This document shows, in pieces, positions 22,851 to 33,151 of a stretch of 64,000 nt of DNA. The notes below the pieces were generated by a model. It ran no database searches, was not told the DNA's origin, and saw only the letters and a program-made list of their open reading frames with translations. Each line of letters begins with the position of its first letter. Position 1 is the first letter of the stretch. The stretch lies in assembly GCA_025403435.1 (NCBI GenBank), contig CM046327.1, positions 10,470,218 to 10,534,217 on the forward strand, given 5' to 3'. Both the position numbers and the translations under genes were made by a program. The DNA comes from Artocarpus heterophyllus. Its lineage: Eukaryota; Streptophyta; Magnoliopsida; Rosales; Moraceae.

Positions 22851-23101
22851 GGGGGGTTGGTGTTGGTTTGGTGGGAGGCTTATTTGGCTTGTTGGCATAG
22901 CTAGGTTTTTTTCTAAATCAATGGCTTGGATTTAATTGTTTAGATTGATGGTTGAGATTAAAGGGGCATTTTTTGTCATTCAAATAAAAATTAACAGAGT
23001 TGAGTCTAGGGGTATCAATGTGATTAGTTTTGATTTAAGGGATGTCTTTATAATTTAGATAAAACGCAAGGGATGTCAGTATAATTTATCCTAATTTTTA
23101 A

Positions 23102-23862
23102 TTTATAAATGTTAGTGGATATGTAGGACAAGTTGTAACTGGTCAGTCATAATTCTTTGCTTTTTTAAATGCGAAGGATATTTGCTTCCAAAACTTTACT
23201 CAAGGAATCATTATCTTCCTACGAGAAAGTGGGAATTTCATTCTTTAGTAAATAAGGTTTTAGTAAAAAATGTAATATCATTCCTCTATGCTTTATTTTG
23301 ATTGTTTCTTACACTTCTATTAATATTTACGTGCAAAATGTCAAAAAGTAGAGTACTTGTGGAAGCGAAAGAGCCGCATTAGGATCTTGTTAGTTGGACT
23401 TACAATAATATTTAATATTCTAATATCCTTTCTCTTTATATATGGAGCTATCAAACAATGTGTTCATCATGAGACGTTGATTAAGGATGGGAAGAATGCA
23501 AACGAAGAGTATGTGGGGGTATCAAAGGAAACAAAAGACTCACATGACAAGCTATTGGAATTACAAATGCAGTCAGGATTGGAACACAGGACCACCGACT
23601 CTTTTTTTCTTAAGCAAATTTATTTCGTTGCAAACATCAAACTCCCAAATCATGGGAAAGAGAATCACAGCAATAGCTTTTGAAAGTGTCGGCATGAAAA
23701 TTTTCATTCTTATCTCTTGCCTTTAATTCTTCTTCAATTTGAAGATTGAATATATTCCAAAGAAAAATCTTCAGAATTATGAATAATCTCTTCTTGTAAC
23801 CATTCCACGTTGGTGGAAATTTTGCTATGATTGCGCCGACTTAAAAAGTTCAAGATATTTAT
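23102..23862. other. Intergenic, one unrecognised open frame
   Basis: A 109-codon open stretch at 23357-23683 (plus) begins with TTG, not ATG, and has a hydrophobic segment (LLVGLTIIFNILISFLFIYG) then a polar tail. It matches no family I know, including CLE, CEP or IDA peptides. It is probably chance, or an exon fragment. Confidence 0.25.
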
Positions 23863-26245
23863 TATAATGCCCTTAAGTGTAGTTATCAGTTCCTAATAAA
23901 TTAAATAAAGATAAAAAAAATAAAACTTTAAAATAAATTTGCTTGAGACTTAAACTAAAACTCTCAAATCAGAATAAAAATATAAATAACAACAACCACT
24001 AATAAATTAAATAAAGATAAAAAAAATAAAACTTTAAAATAAATTTGCTTGAGACTTAAACTAAAACTCTCAAATCAGAATAAAAATATAAATAACAACA
24101 ACCATAATTTAATGTACCACCTTTAAATTAATAATATAAAATTGTCATTATAGTCATTCCAACTTTCAATATATCTTAACATAGTCATAGGTAGTAGCAT
24201 ACGATGCTTATATTATAATGAAGAACATTTTTAAGAAATGAAGCAATTCTAACTGAATACAGCTACATAGCTTCTCAACTATTTTTTTTGTAGCCACCTT
24301 ACACTTAGTGAGTCCTAAAAAGATAAAAATATAGAAAAATAAGTGACAACATGCTTAGTAGAGAAAACCATTACTCACCTTTTGGTTTTTATCATTGCCA
24401 CATTAATACCTGCATGGTTAGTTAGTTCTCAATATTATTCATCTTATGAGATTCATTATAATCATTTTTAGTGGATACTTTATGTTAATCATTACCAAGT
24501 TTCATACATATATATATATATATATACATATGTCATAATTCATCAATGTTCCTAGGTATCCACATTTAAATAGAGTATCTCATCACTCAACTCAACGAAA
24601 CCCAAATGAGTGTGCTTTTTGACTCTTTAATCATTCCAAGAGTGTCGGGTGAGGAGACATCAAGCCTCAAATCCTCACCAAGTCGATTCCTATACAGTGG
24701 GTTCTTGAACTTTTGACACAAGGGAGCGTCGTCGCCTCCCCTTATTTTACTTTTTAGGGTATTCGTGTCCAAGGACATAACGCCGCCCTCTTCATATCTT
24801 ACCATTCCTCTCATACCCACTATTGTTATGTACAGAGTGTACTTCATAACTATGCTTCTCAATTTATTCAATACATGTCAAGTAAATTTATTCCTCGATG
24901 TACATTACAGAATGAGTTCTTGTTATTGTCTCATAAGTGATATTCATTTAATAATATATAATGTATGTTGCAATGTAAAGAACAAATTCTAATAACACAA
25001 ACCTCACAAAAGATGAGTAATAGATTCCCTACCTCTTCACGAATATACTGCTGGTAGCTTCCAGCTTACGAAACCAAGTTCACAACATAAGCTCCAAGTA
25101 CGTCGTTATCCTAATACATATAAAACAACCACACTTTAATTTAATTTTTAGTCTATAATCATGTCAATTTACTATTTAATTTTATTAGTGTGCCACAATG
25201 ATTATTATGTTCAAAACATGCATATAAGTTTAAACACATAATTTAATTCTAACAATAATCAAAATTGACCCATATTCGAATCTAAAATGTTTTAAAAATT
25301 ATTTAAAACAAAATAATATGAGATTAAAATATTTTAGAATAAAACATTTAAATAAAAATTTTGTATTAGGGTCAGGTTGATCCGACTTATAATATACAAA
25401 CAACAATAGAATTGACAAAGGAATAGGATCAGTGAAATGGTGGAAGTCATCCTAAGGTATTAGGATGTTATAGGTTTAAGTCTTGAGGAGTACAAATTTA
25501 TAATCTTATGCATTTGGAGAGCAAATTTATGTTTCACTTGGAAATTTTACACAGAGAACTTAAAATCCAAATTTTGAGCTTTTCTTCAAAATTTTGTTTT
25601 TCTAACAACATTCTAAGGATAAAAACAATGTATAAATAATATATAATCATCTATATACAATATAAACTCATTTCTATAGATTTACATGCTCAAAACATAA
25701 TCCCAATCTAAGTTTTTAATTTTGAAAAGCTGACCTCAAATCTAAACCAAACACGTTGTTTTGATCACCAAAATCCCTTTAATTTCAAGCTCTTGAGTTG
25801 CTAGGAGGATTTTTGTGAATTTTAGTGAGAAAATTTCTTGGTATGATGTTTGGTTTTTCTTGAGCTTTCCTCTGTTTTAGGTTGTCATGAAAGAAAGAAG
25901 AAGAAAAGGAAGAAGGAGAAGTGGAGAAGCAGGGAAAGAGAAAGAAGAAAAGAAGAAAAAAAGAAGAAAGGGACAAGAGAGGTTGGGGCAAGTGCACTCA
26001 AGTCTCCATCGGAGACTTTGCTGCACAAAATGCTAAACAACATTTTTGTAATTAAATAAAAGTTCCAATGGTATTTTGGTGATTTTGGAAAATAGATGTA
26101 GAAAAATTTCAAAAAAATTGAAAATAGGTAGAAATGATAATATGAGATAAATTCTAGATGAAACAAAATTTCTCAAAATTTTATTTTGCATACAAAGAAT
26201 TAATTTAGTCACAAATTATAGCCATTTAAAATAACGGGTATTATA
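23863..26245 (-). repeat. 3' LTR of LARD-like element
   Basis: 2,383 bp. Minus-strand ends are TATAATACC...GGGCATTATA, decayed from TG...CA. It includes a 106-bp exact tandem duplication (23893-24104) and about 140 bp near 25145-25285 that the 5' LTR lacks. Confidence 0.85.
23893..24104. repeat. Exact 106-bp tandem duplication
   Basis: Copies 23893-23998 and 23999-24104 read identically. The 5' LTR has a single divergent copy (around 30585-30690), so the duplication arose here after insertion and recently. Confidence 0.9.
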
Positions 26246-26290
26246 GTTTTACTCTCTTTAAAAGAAATTTCATCCTCAAAATTTCAAAGC
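26246..26290 (-). other. Degraded polypurine region of LARD-like element
   Basis: On the minus strand, TTTTGAGGATGAAATTTC then TTTTAAAGAGAGTAAAAC abuts the 3' LTR. It parallels the intact version at 20431-20461, with G-to-A changes. Confidence 0.65.
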
Positions 26291-27172
26291 TAATGATACT
26301 TATTAAAATCATAAATTCATTATGATTCTGCTTTCGACTCTGCACCCTTATGTTATTTGTCTCCAATGTGGATTATCATATCTCCATTTATTTACTTGAA
26401 ATGTCAATTTTACTCTAAACACCAAATCCCTCAACAAGAGTATTGCTAACAGGTTCTGAATTTATAACACCGCATTGTGATTTAGAAATCTGATCAGAAA
26501 AGTACACATGCTAATCATACCATTTTTTCCCAGTCTTTCACTGTCTCTAGATTGTGTTTTACAATTATATTAAGGAGATTGCCAAAGAATTCTTGTATAC
26601 GTTATCTTTAGGTTCCTTTTTCTTTCTAGGTAACTAGTATAAATTAAAACATAATCACAAAATATACAACACAAGTGCTTCTATTTAAATCATACATTAA
26701 AACATACATAAAGAGATTAGAAGGAATCTCATAGTTGTAAGCAAACTTGATGGATTCTTTAATAAACGGCTCTCTCATGACACAAATATTCTACCCAAAT
26801 AATATACTTATACTTTCTATAGAGTATTCCCACAATTGACTTTGGTACTTCTACAAAACATTAACAGAATACCATACATTACAAACATGGCATGGATACG
26901 TTTTGAGAGTATAAGGCATTCCGTATAACCAGCTATCCATATCATGCATGTTTAGAGAATGCAAAAGCATCGATGAATAAAAGATTGGACCTTACATGTG
27001 ATGTGTTTCGAGAGTATTTATTGCTCCATATCACAAGCCATCCTGACATTAAGATCAATGAATCTAAAAGTTTTAACAATAGCATACCACAAGAAATACA
27101 GATTGTAAGGGAAGAGCAGTTATTTATGACACATGAAATACAAACATACATGCCATGGGTAAAATCAAAAGA
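26291..27172 (-). other. LARD interior, 3' part
   Basis: Noncoding AT-rich sequence between the LOG copy and the 3' LTR. I see no gag or pol motif and no intact frame. Confidence 0.5.
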
Positions 27173-27822
27173 TTACAGGTGGAGATTCAAATCAAATGGC
27201 CATTTCCAGCCTCATTTCTCCCAATCAAGCTTGGATGTTGCAATGTTGGATTCTAGATGTATGATTTGCATCTTATCTAGCAATTCCTCTACTGTTTAAG
27301 CAATAATAAAGATTTGTCCCTTAGACTCTACATTGAAGTTTTGTTCCACATCATAATCTAAAAATTTTGAAAGACCATCATAAAAACCATTTACATTCAA
27401 AAGTCCCAAGGGTTTGGAGTGAATCCCCAATAAATTCCTACTAGCAACCATGAATATTTCCTCAAGGATACTTAGACTACTAGGTAATGCTATAAATGCA
27501 TCAGAATTATCAATGATGGTTTTGAGATATCTAAGGATGTCCATAACTCCTTTTTCCTTACCTATGGTTTGCCTTCAAAGGTTCCCTTCAGCTAGAATAC
27601 GAGGGATAATCCCTACGACTTTGGCATCATGAGACTTAGCTGCTATTCCAATATTTCCCATCATTTTTAAACTACCACCCCTTAGATTAGGTTAATCTTT
27701 GTACATGCTAAGACTTGTCCTAAATGTCTTGCAGCTTCTAGCTAGACTTTATCTTTTCTAAGGCTAGAACCACAGAAGACACATATATTCTTTATTTTCC
27801 TGGTCGATTGGGAGGTAGACAT
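27173..27822 (-). pseudogene. Intronless LOG (cytokinin phosphoribohydrolase) copy
   Basis: Read on the minus strand from ATG 27822-27820 (MSTSQSTRKIKNICVFCGSS), through HLGQVLA, GGS, VVGIIPRILAEGNL, SDAFIALP, LEEIF, LGIHSKPLGLLNVNGFYD, FLDYDVEQNF and TVEELLDKMQ to a terminal stop at 27175-27173. These are the LOG (LONELY GUY) family blocks in order over about 216 codons, the usual LOG length. The family converts cytokinin nucleotides to active free bases. The catalytic PGGxGTxxE motif is degraded to PSSLSILEE. There are in-frame stops (after KDKV, GNL and IFIIA) and a 1-base frameshift at the YGGGS motif. Plant LOG genes normally have several introns, and none is seen here, so this looks like a captured spliced transcript. 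It lies in the element's sense orientation. It cannot make active enzyme. Confidence 0.85.
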
Positions 27823-28485
27823 ATTTAATTTGTATGAGTAGTTGTCTTATGTCTATTCCATTCAGTCTCGAAGTTCTGCATGAGATTTTAAAGGTGATGG
27901 ATACACAAGAGGACTAAGGAGGTAGACAAGAAGGTGACGAGCATGTAATCCGAAAATCTAAACAAAATATTATACAAGTAAAAAAGTACGAAAAAGTTAT
28001 TGACAGTTATGGAAAGCTTGATCTGCTTTTGAAAACTTTAGACTCGAATTGTATAGCTTTTGACAATTGAGAATAGTTTGACAAAAGATACTTTAACACA
28101 ACTGTAGACCTTTTGACAAATGTACACCAAATCTAGAAAATCAATATAAATGACAAACTACTATAGAACTTTTGAAATTTGAGACACAAGTCTCGAAATG
28201 TATGGATAAGTTTCAAAAATACAAACATGTTACAATATAGTATGTGATGTGTCTGATAGGATAATATATTTTATTATATATATATATATTTTTTAATAGA
28301 CAGCCATAAATTAAAGGAGACACTAATACTTATTGTGTTAATTTAATAACTACAATTATTTTGAACTCAAAAGCAAATATTCTAAATACAAATTTTTTTG
28401 CCGAAGAGGAAAGACACAGATTATTGAACACCAACTAAAACAATTTCAAGCAAACAATACTTAACAACCTTTATAGAGCGATGAC

Positions 28486-28770
28486 TTACTCCCTATTTAG
28501 TTTTCTTACTATTTGACAAACATGATCTTGAAGTACCATATTCTTGAGACGTTGTCTCTCCGTATGAAATTTAAGCCAGAGTTTAGAGATGGCACTTTGA
28601 ACATACCCACTAGGATGATCTTGAAGAGAAACATGGAGGTCATCCAGTTTCTCCTTAAATAGTCCATCTCTGCATAAATTTATTTCATCTTTTCTATTTA
28701 TAGACACAAATCCAGGTGAAGTACATTTACCGTTACAATTTTGTCGTCCATATTTGTTACAAGTGACCAC
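28486..28770 (-). CDS. Unrecognised 94-residue open frame in LARD
   Basis: On the minus strand an open frame begins ATGGTCACTTGTAAC and ends TAA at 28488-28486. The product is Cys-containing at the N-terminus (TCNKYGRQNCNGKC), then polar with charged, helix-like stretches (LQDHPSGYVQSAISKLWLKF). The same frame looks protein-like just upstream of the ATG (RAHAIV), so it may be the tail of a larger gene. It resembles no Gypsy protein I know. Position and strand (element sense) suggest a second captured host segment or a lineage-specific retroelement protein. I assign no function. Confidence 0.35.
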   Translation of the reverse strand: MVTCNKYGRQNCNGKCTSPGFVSINRKDEINLCRDGLFKEKLDDLHVSLQDHPSGYVQSAISKLWLKFHTERQRLKNMVLQDHVCQIVRKLNRE

Positions 28771-29270
28771 AATGGCATGAGCTCTTCTTCATATCGCACT
28801 ATGACTGGTACCCATACCTGGTAAACCGATGTCTTGACTGAAGTTATTCGGACGGATTTTCCCTTCTATTAATATCATTACACCACCAGAGATGCCAAAA
28901 CACATAAGAATCTACAATCAAGTGATCTTAGTCTTGTATTTCTTCCTAAGAAGCTTCTGGGAAAGTGATGGAAAATACTTTCTCAAATGTTGATACTTTG
29001 GGTCCATAATGAGATGAAATAAGAGTAAATCGGAAAGAAAAATCGAGATAGTAAGTTGCAGAATCCTAGAAATCCTTCTTCTTTTAGAGAGAGAAAGAAG
29101 AAGATCTAGAGAAAAGGAAGAGGATTTACGAGTTAGAGAGATAATGACAAATTTAAAGAGAGGGTGAGCTCAGAGAAATGAGCTCCTATGCACAGTGAAC
29201 ATATATATAGACAAAGATTGTAACACTATATGTGACACGTATAGAGACCATGTGCGAATTACAACGCTTT
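28771..29270 (-). other. Promoter- and leader-like segment in LARD
   Basis: On the minus strand, CTATATATATG (29214-29204) resembles a TATA box. It is followed by CT-rich sequence (about 29200-29060) and an ATG at about 29011 giving a short frame MDPKYQHLRKYFPSLSQKLL that soon stops. The layout imitates promoter, 5' UTR and first exon of a gene upstream of the open frame at 28486-28770. This is inference from layout only. Confidence 0.3.
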
Positions 29271-30522
29271 GTTTTTCCCTTTTAATAGGCTGAACTGGTT
29301 TAGAATTTAGAATAGGTCCAAATGTTTTAAGCTAAAAAGGGTCGGGTTGTTTCGGGCCTTAACATATTTGGAACAATTTTAACAATTAGCATGAAATTTG
29401 AAGCCCAAATTGTTCAGATCTCAAGCCCAATATGAAACCCACTTAAGATAGAATCAATCAAGAATAATAAGTCTGATTTGATAACAATCAAGGATCTTTC
29501 TGAATGGTATTTAAACTATTCCATAACAACAAAATCCTCTTGCAACTCAAGTAATTTGCTTTAATCAAAACCTTGTTGAACAATACATACACTCCTATCT
29601 TATCCTTGATACTCAACATCTATCAATATATATTTATCATTAACACTACCAATGGTTTTGAACATGACTAACCTTGAAATCAATATACTATCTTCCAACA
29701 TAGACTACATCAATGAGCAAAGACCATTGATATTACTACTTAAGAACATCTACAATCCTCACAATCCCACTTATTCAATCTTTAATTCCTCATATAAGAA
29801 AACCTCAAGTATTCAAGAGATTCACATCTAAACATCTTAAAGTTAAACCTTTCATCGTAAAAGTCCAAAATCATTATAGGTGCCTTAAGTATTATGATTT
29901 GCTTAAGGAAATTTCTATTAGTCATTTTCACATTACATCTATTCGTAAAGACTAATGTTACCACTTAAATACAATGTATGCAATAGAAATATTCCAACCT
30001 TGAAATTCATAAATTCTTTGACTTTACAAAATCTCAATTGACCAAAGGATTAGCATTTATCTCGCTCAAGGTTCAATACCATGGATTCCTAACTTATCTC
30101 ATATTCCTCAAGTAAATAGAACTTCCAAGCAAAGTTATCGACACTTAAGTACTCCATCGAGTCCATACATAATCACTACATAGGTTTGAGTCAATTATGA
30201 AGAATTTGGCATGTACAACCATGCCAAACTTTGAAATCAACAACTCAAGCCTTGTATTTCTTATCGTTTCTTACGAGATAAAAGGCTTTTAAATCTTTGT
30301 ATCTACGGGAATCTCCCTTAAGAAATCTATGCATAATTTTATTCTATAACCGTTAATATTTCCATTCTAGAGTTTTTTTTCCCTATGTCATGACATCCTT
30401 CTGGACTATATAAATCAACCTGAAGGTTTAATTTGATGATGACATTAAAAATTTAACTTTAAAACCACTTCAAAAACTGATTTTTAAAGTAGTGCTACAC
30501 TCTCTAGATCAACTGAACCTAG
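29271..30522 (-). other. LARD interior, 5' part
   Basis: AT-rich sequence between the primer-binding site and the promoter-like segment. No gag-like frame or other protein resemblance found. Confidence 0.45.
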
Positions 30523-30535
30523 GCTCTGATATCAA
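30523..30535 (-). other. Primer-binding site of LARD-like element
   Basis: Minus-strand TGATATCAGAGCC, followed by TAGGTTCAG. It is one base off the Met-tRNA-complementary TGGTATCAGAGCC and lies about 6 bases inside the 5' LTR. Confidence 0.8.
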
Positions 30536-30541
30536 AAATTC

Positions 30542-32734
30542 TGTAACGCCCCTAAGTAGGGGTTAGTATTTTTTAATAATAAAATAAAGATCAGAAAATA
30601 AAAATAAAACTTTAAAACAAATTTACCCTAGAGTTAAATGAAAACTCTCAAATTAGAATAAAAATATAAACAACAACAACTACAGTTTAATATAACACCT
30701 TTAAATTAATAATATAAAACTATTATCATCGTCATTCCAATCCTCAAAACATCTTAATACAGTCACAGATAGTAGCATACGATGCTTATATTATGACAAA
30801 GGACATTCTTAACAAATGAAGCAATTCTAAATAAATACAACTACATAGATTCCTTAACTATTTTTCTCGTAGCCACCTCATACATAGTGAGTCCTAAAAA
30901 GATAAAAATATAGGAGAATAAGCGACAACATGCTTAATAGGGAAAACAATTACTTACCTTTAGGTTTTTATCATTGCCACATTAATGCCTGCATGATTAG
31001 TTAGTTCTCAATATTATTCATCTTATGAGATTCATTATGATAATTTCTTGTGGATACCATATGTTAATCATTACCAAGTTTCATATATATACATATATAC
31101 ATACATCATAATTCATCAATGTTCCTAGGTATTCACATTTTAATAGAGTATCTCATCACAAATGGGGGTGCTTTTTCACTCTTTAATCATTCCACGAGTG
31201 TCGAGTGAGGAGACATTAAGCCCCAAATCCTCACCAAGTCGATTCCTATACAGTGGGTTCTGGGACTTTTGACACAAGGGAGTGCCGTCACCTCCACCTA
31301 TTTTACCTTTATTGAATTCATGCCCAATGACGTAACCACTGCCCTCTCTATGTCTTACCATTCCTCTCATAACCACTACTATTATGTATAGAGTGTATTT
31401 CCTAACCATGTTTCTTAATTCATTCAATACATATCAAATCAATTTATTCTTCACTGTACATTACAGGACGAGTTCATGTCCTTGTCTCATAAGTGATATT
31501 CATATAATAATAGTTCAACATATACATGTATCTTGCAATGCAAAGAACTAATTTTAATTTCACAAAACCTCACAAAAAATGATTAATAAATTCCCTACCT
31601 CTTGGCGAATATACTGCTGGTAACTTCCAGCTCATGAAACCAAGCTCATTACATAAGCTCCAAGTACGTCGTTATTCTAATACATATAAAACAACTACAC
31701 TTTAACTCCAAATCTAAAATGTTTTGAAAATAATTTAAAACAAGATAATATGAGATTGAAATATTTGAATAAAAATTTTGTATTAGGGTCGGGTTGATCT
31801 GACTTATAATATATCAAACAAGAATAGAATTGACAAAGGAATAGGATCAGTGAAATGGTGGAAGGCATTCTAAGGTATTAGGATGTTGTATGTTCGAGTC
31901 TTGAGGAAAGCAAATTTCTAGTCTTATGCATTTTTGGCTTAACAAAACGACATGTAATTTCTGTAAAAAATGACACATAGTTTCTAAAAAAACGACACAT
32001 AGTTTTTGTAAAAAATGACAAGTCGTTTTACACTTTGGAAATTTTACACAAAGAACAAAAAATTCAAATTTTGAGCTTTTCTTCAAAATCTTGGTTTTCT
32101 AACAACTTTCTAAGCATAAAAACAATGTATAAACAATATATAATCATCTAGATATAATATAAACTCATTTCCATAGATTTCCATCCTCAAAACATAATCT
32201 AAATCTAAGTTTTAAATTTTTAAAAGCTTACCTTAAGTCCAAGCCAAATACGTTGTTTTGATCATCAAAATTCCCTTGATTTCAAGCTCTATGAGTTTCT
32301 AAGATGTTGTTTTTGTGAATTTTAGTGAGAAAATGGCTTGGCGTGATGTTTGGTTTTTCTTAAGCTTTCGTTTGTTTTTAGGTTGTCATGGAAGAAAGAA
32401 GAAGAAAAGGAAGGAGGAGAAATGAAGAAGCACGGAAAGAGAAAGAAGAAAAGAAGAAGGGGACAAGAGGGGTTGGGGCAAGTACACTCAAGCCTCCATC
32501 GGAGACTCTAGTGTACAAAATGCCAAATGATATTTTTGTAATTAAATAAAAGTTTCAAGAGTATTTTGATGATTTTGGAAAATAGGTATAGAAAAATTTT
32601 AAAAAAATAAAAATAGGTAGAAATGATAATATGAGATAAATTTTAGATGAAACAAAATTTCACAAAATTTTATTTGGCAAACTAATATTTAATTTAGTCA
32701 CAAATTATACCCATTAAAAATAACAGGTATTGCA
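30542..32734 (-). repeat. 5' LTR of LARD-like element
   Basis: 2,193 bp. Minus strand TGCAATACC...GGGCGTTACA. Near 31930-32030 it holds about three copies of an AAACGACACATAGTTT-like unit absent from the 3' LTR. Both LTRs carry a weak tRNA-like segment (ATCAGTGAAATGGTGGAAG ... GTTCGAGTCTTGAGG at about 31845-31905) that could be a SINE relic. Confidence 0.85.
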
Positions 32735-32803
32735 TTTATGTGTCATTTGTCCCATATATTTAGAACGTTTTGAATGATTTTTAACCTATGGGCCTTCAAG
32801 AAT

Positions 32804-33106
32804 GGGTGTTTGTTAGGCATAAGTTTCAAATTATTCAAAACGGTGAGGATCGTTTAAAATGGGCTAAACTATCAATTTTGAAAACTTAATTCTTGTTAAG
32901 TTTTAGCTGTTTTAAACCATTTTCTACCATAAAATCCATTCACATTCTCATTTCCTTTATATAAACCATAGTTTTTTAAACACCAACTCTTTGATGTGAT
33001 GTTTTATTTTTTAAAAAACTTTTACATTACAAACGCCAATTCAAAACTATTGTTTAGATCACTGTAGGTTCAAAACTACTAATTCAAACTATACCATTCT
33101 AAACCC
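32804..33106. mobile_element. MITE, family C copy 1
   Basis: Begins GGGTGTTTGTTAGGCATA and ends ATACCATTCTAAACCCA, imperfect inverted ends. The interior (CTTTGATGTGATGTTTTATT) matches 60945-61347. No coding capacity. Confidence 0.5.
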
Positions 33107-33151
33107 ATAAACATAGAACCCTTAATTTTCACATCCTTCAGTTAACAATAG

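Larger units (their letters stand above)
12674..23091. mobile_element. Mutator-like DNA element split by a Gypsy insertion
   Basis: The left end (from 12674, GGGTTAATTATACTGAT) and the right end (reverse complement from 23091, GGATAAATTATACTGAC) are inverted repeats. The match continues through GTTTTACCTAAATTATAGAGACATC versus its partner for well over 100 bp, with later blocks such as CAAAATGCCC. Possible decayed 9-bp target duplications are ACATTTTAA (12665-12673) and AATTTTTAA (23093-23101), 7 of 9 identical. Removing the Gypsy element leaves about 1.4 kb with a GC-rich core (13460-13570 and 22572-22850). That fits a non-autonomous MULE, perhaps one carrying a host fragment (Pack-MULE). 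No transposase is seen. Confidence 0.65.
23863..32734 (-). mobile_element. LARD-like LTR retrotransposon carrying a LOG gene copy
   Basis: An 8,872-bp element read on the minus strand, with direct LTRs 30542-32734 (5') and 23863-26245 (3') and a perfect target duplication TTTAT (23858-23862 and 32735-32739). A primer-binding site TGATATCAGAGCC (30535-30523) follows the 5' LTR. A degraded copy of the Gypsy pre-LTR block (GAGGATGAAATTTCTTTTAA) precedes the 3' LTR, which ties it to Gypsy chromoviruses. The 4.3-kb interior has no gag, protease, RT, RNase H or integrase, so it is a large retrotransposon derivative that depended on another element. Instead it holds an intronless LOG-like copy (27173-27822) and another unrecognised gene-like segment (28486-29215). 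The LTRs differ by many substitutions and indels, so the insertion is old. Confidence 0.88.

Noticed and set aside
23357..23683. Candidate small secreted or membrane peptide gene
   Set aside because: Begins with TTG, has a stop just upstream and no ATG or recognisable peptide motif.
25425..25500. tRNA-like segment inside the LARD LTR as a functional tRNA
   Set aside because: The A and B boxes are degraded and the segment occurs in both LTRs; not a functional gene.
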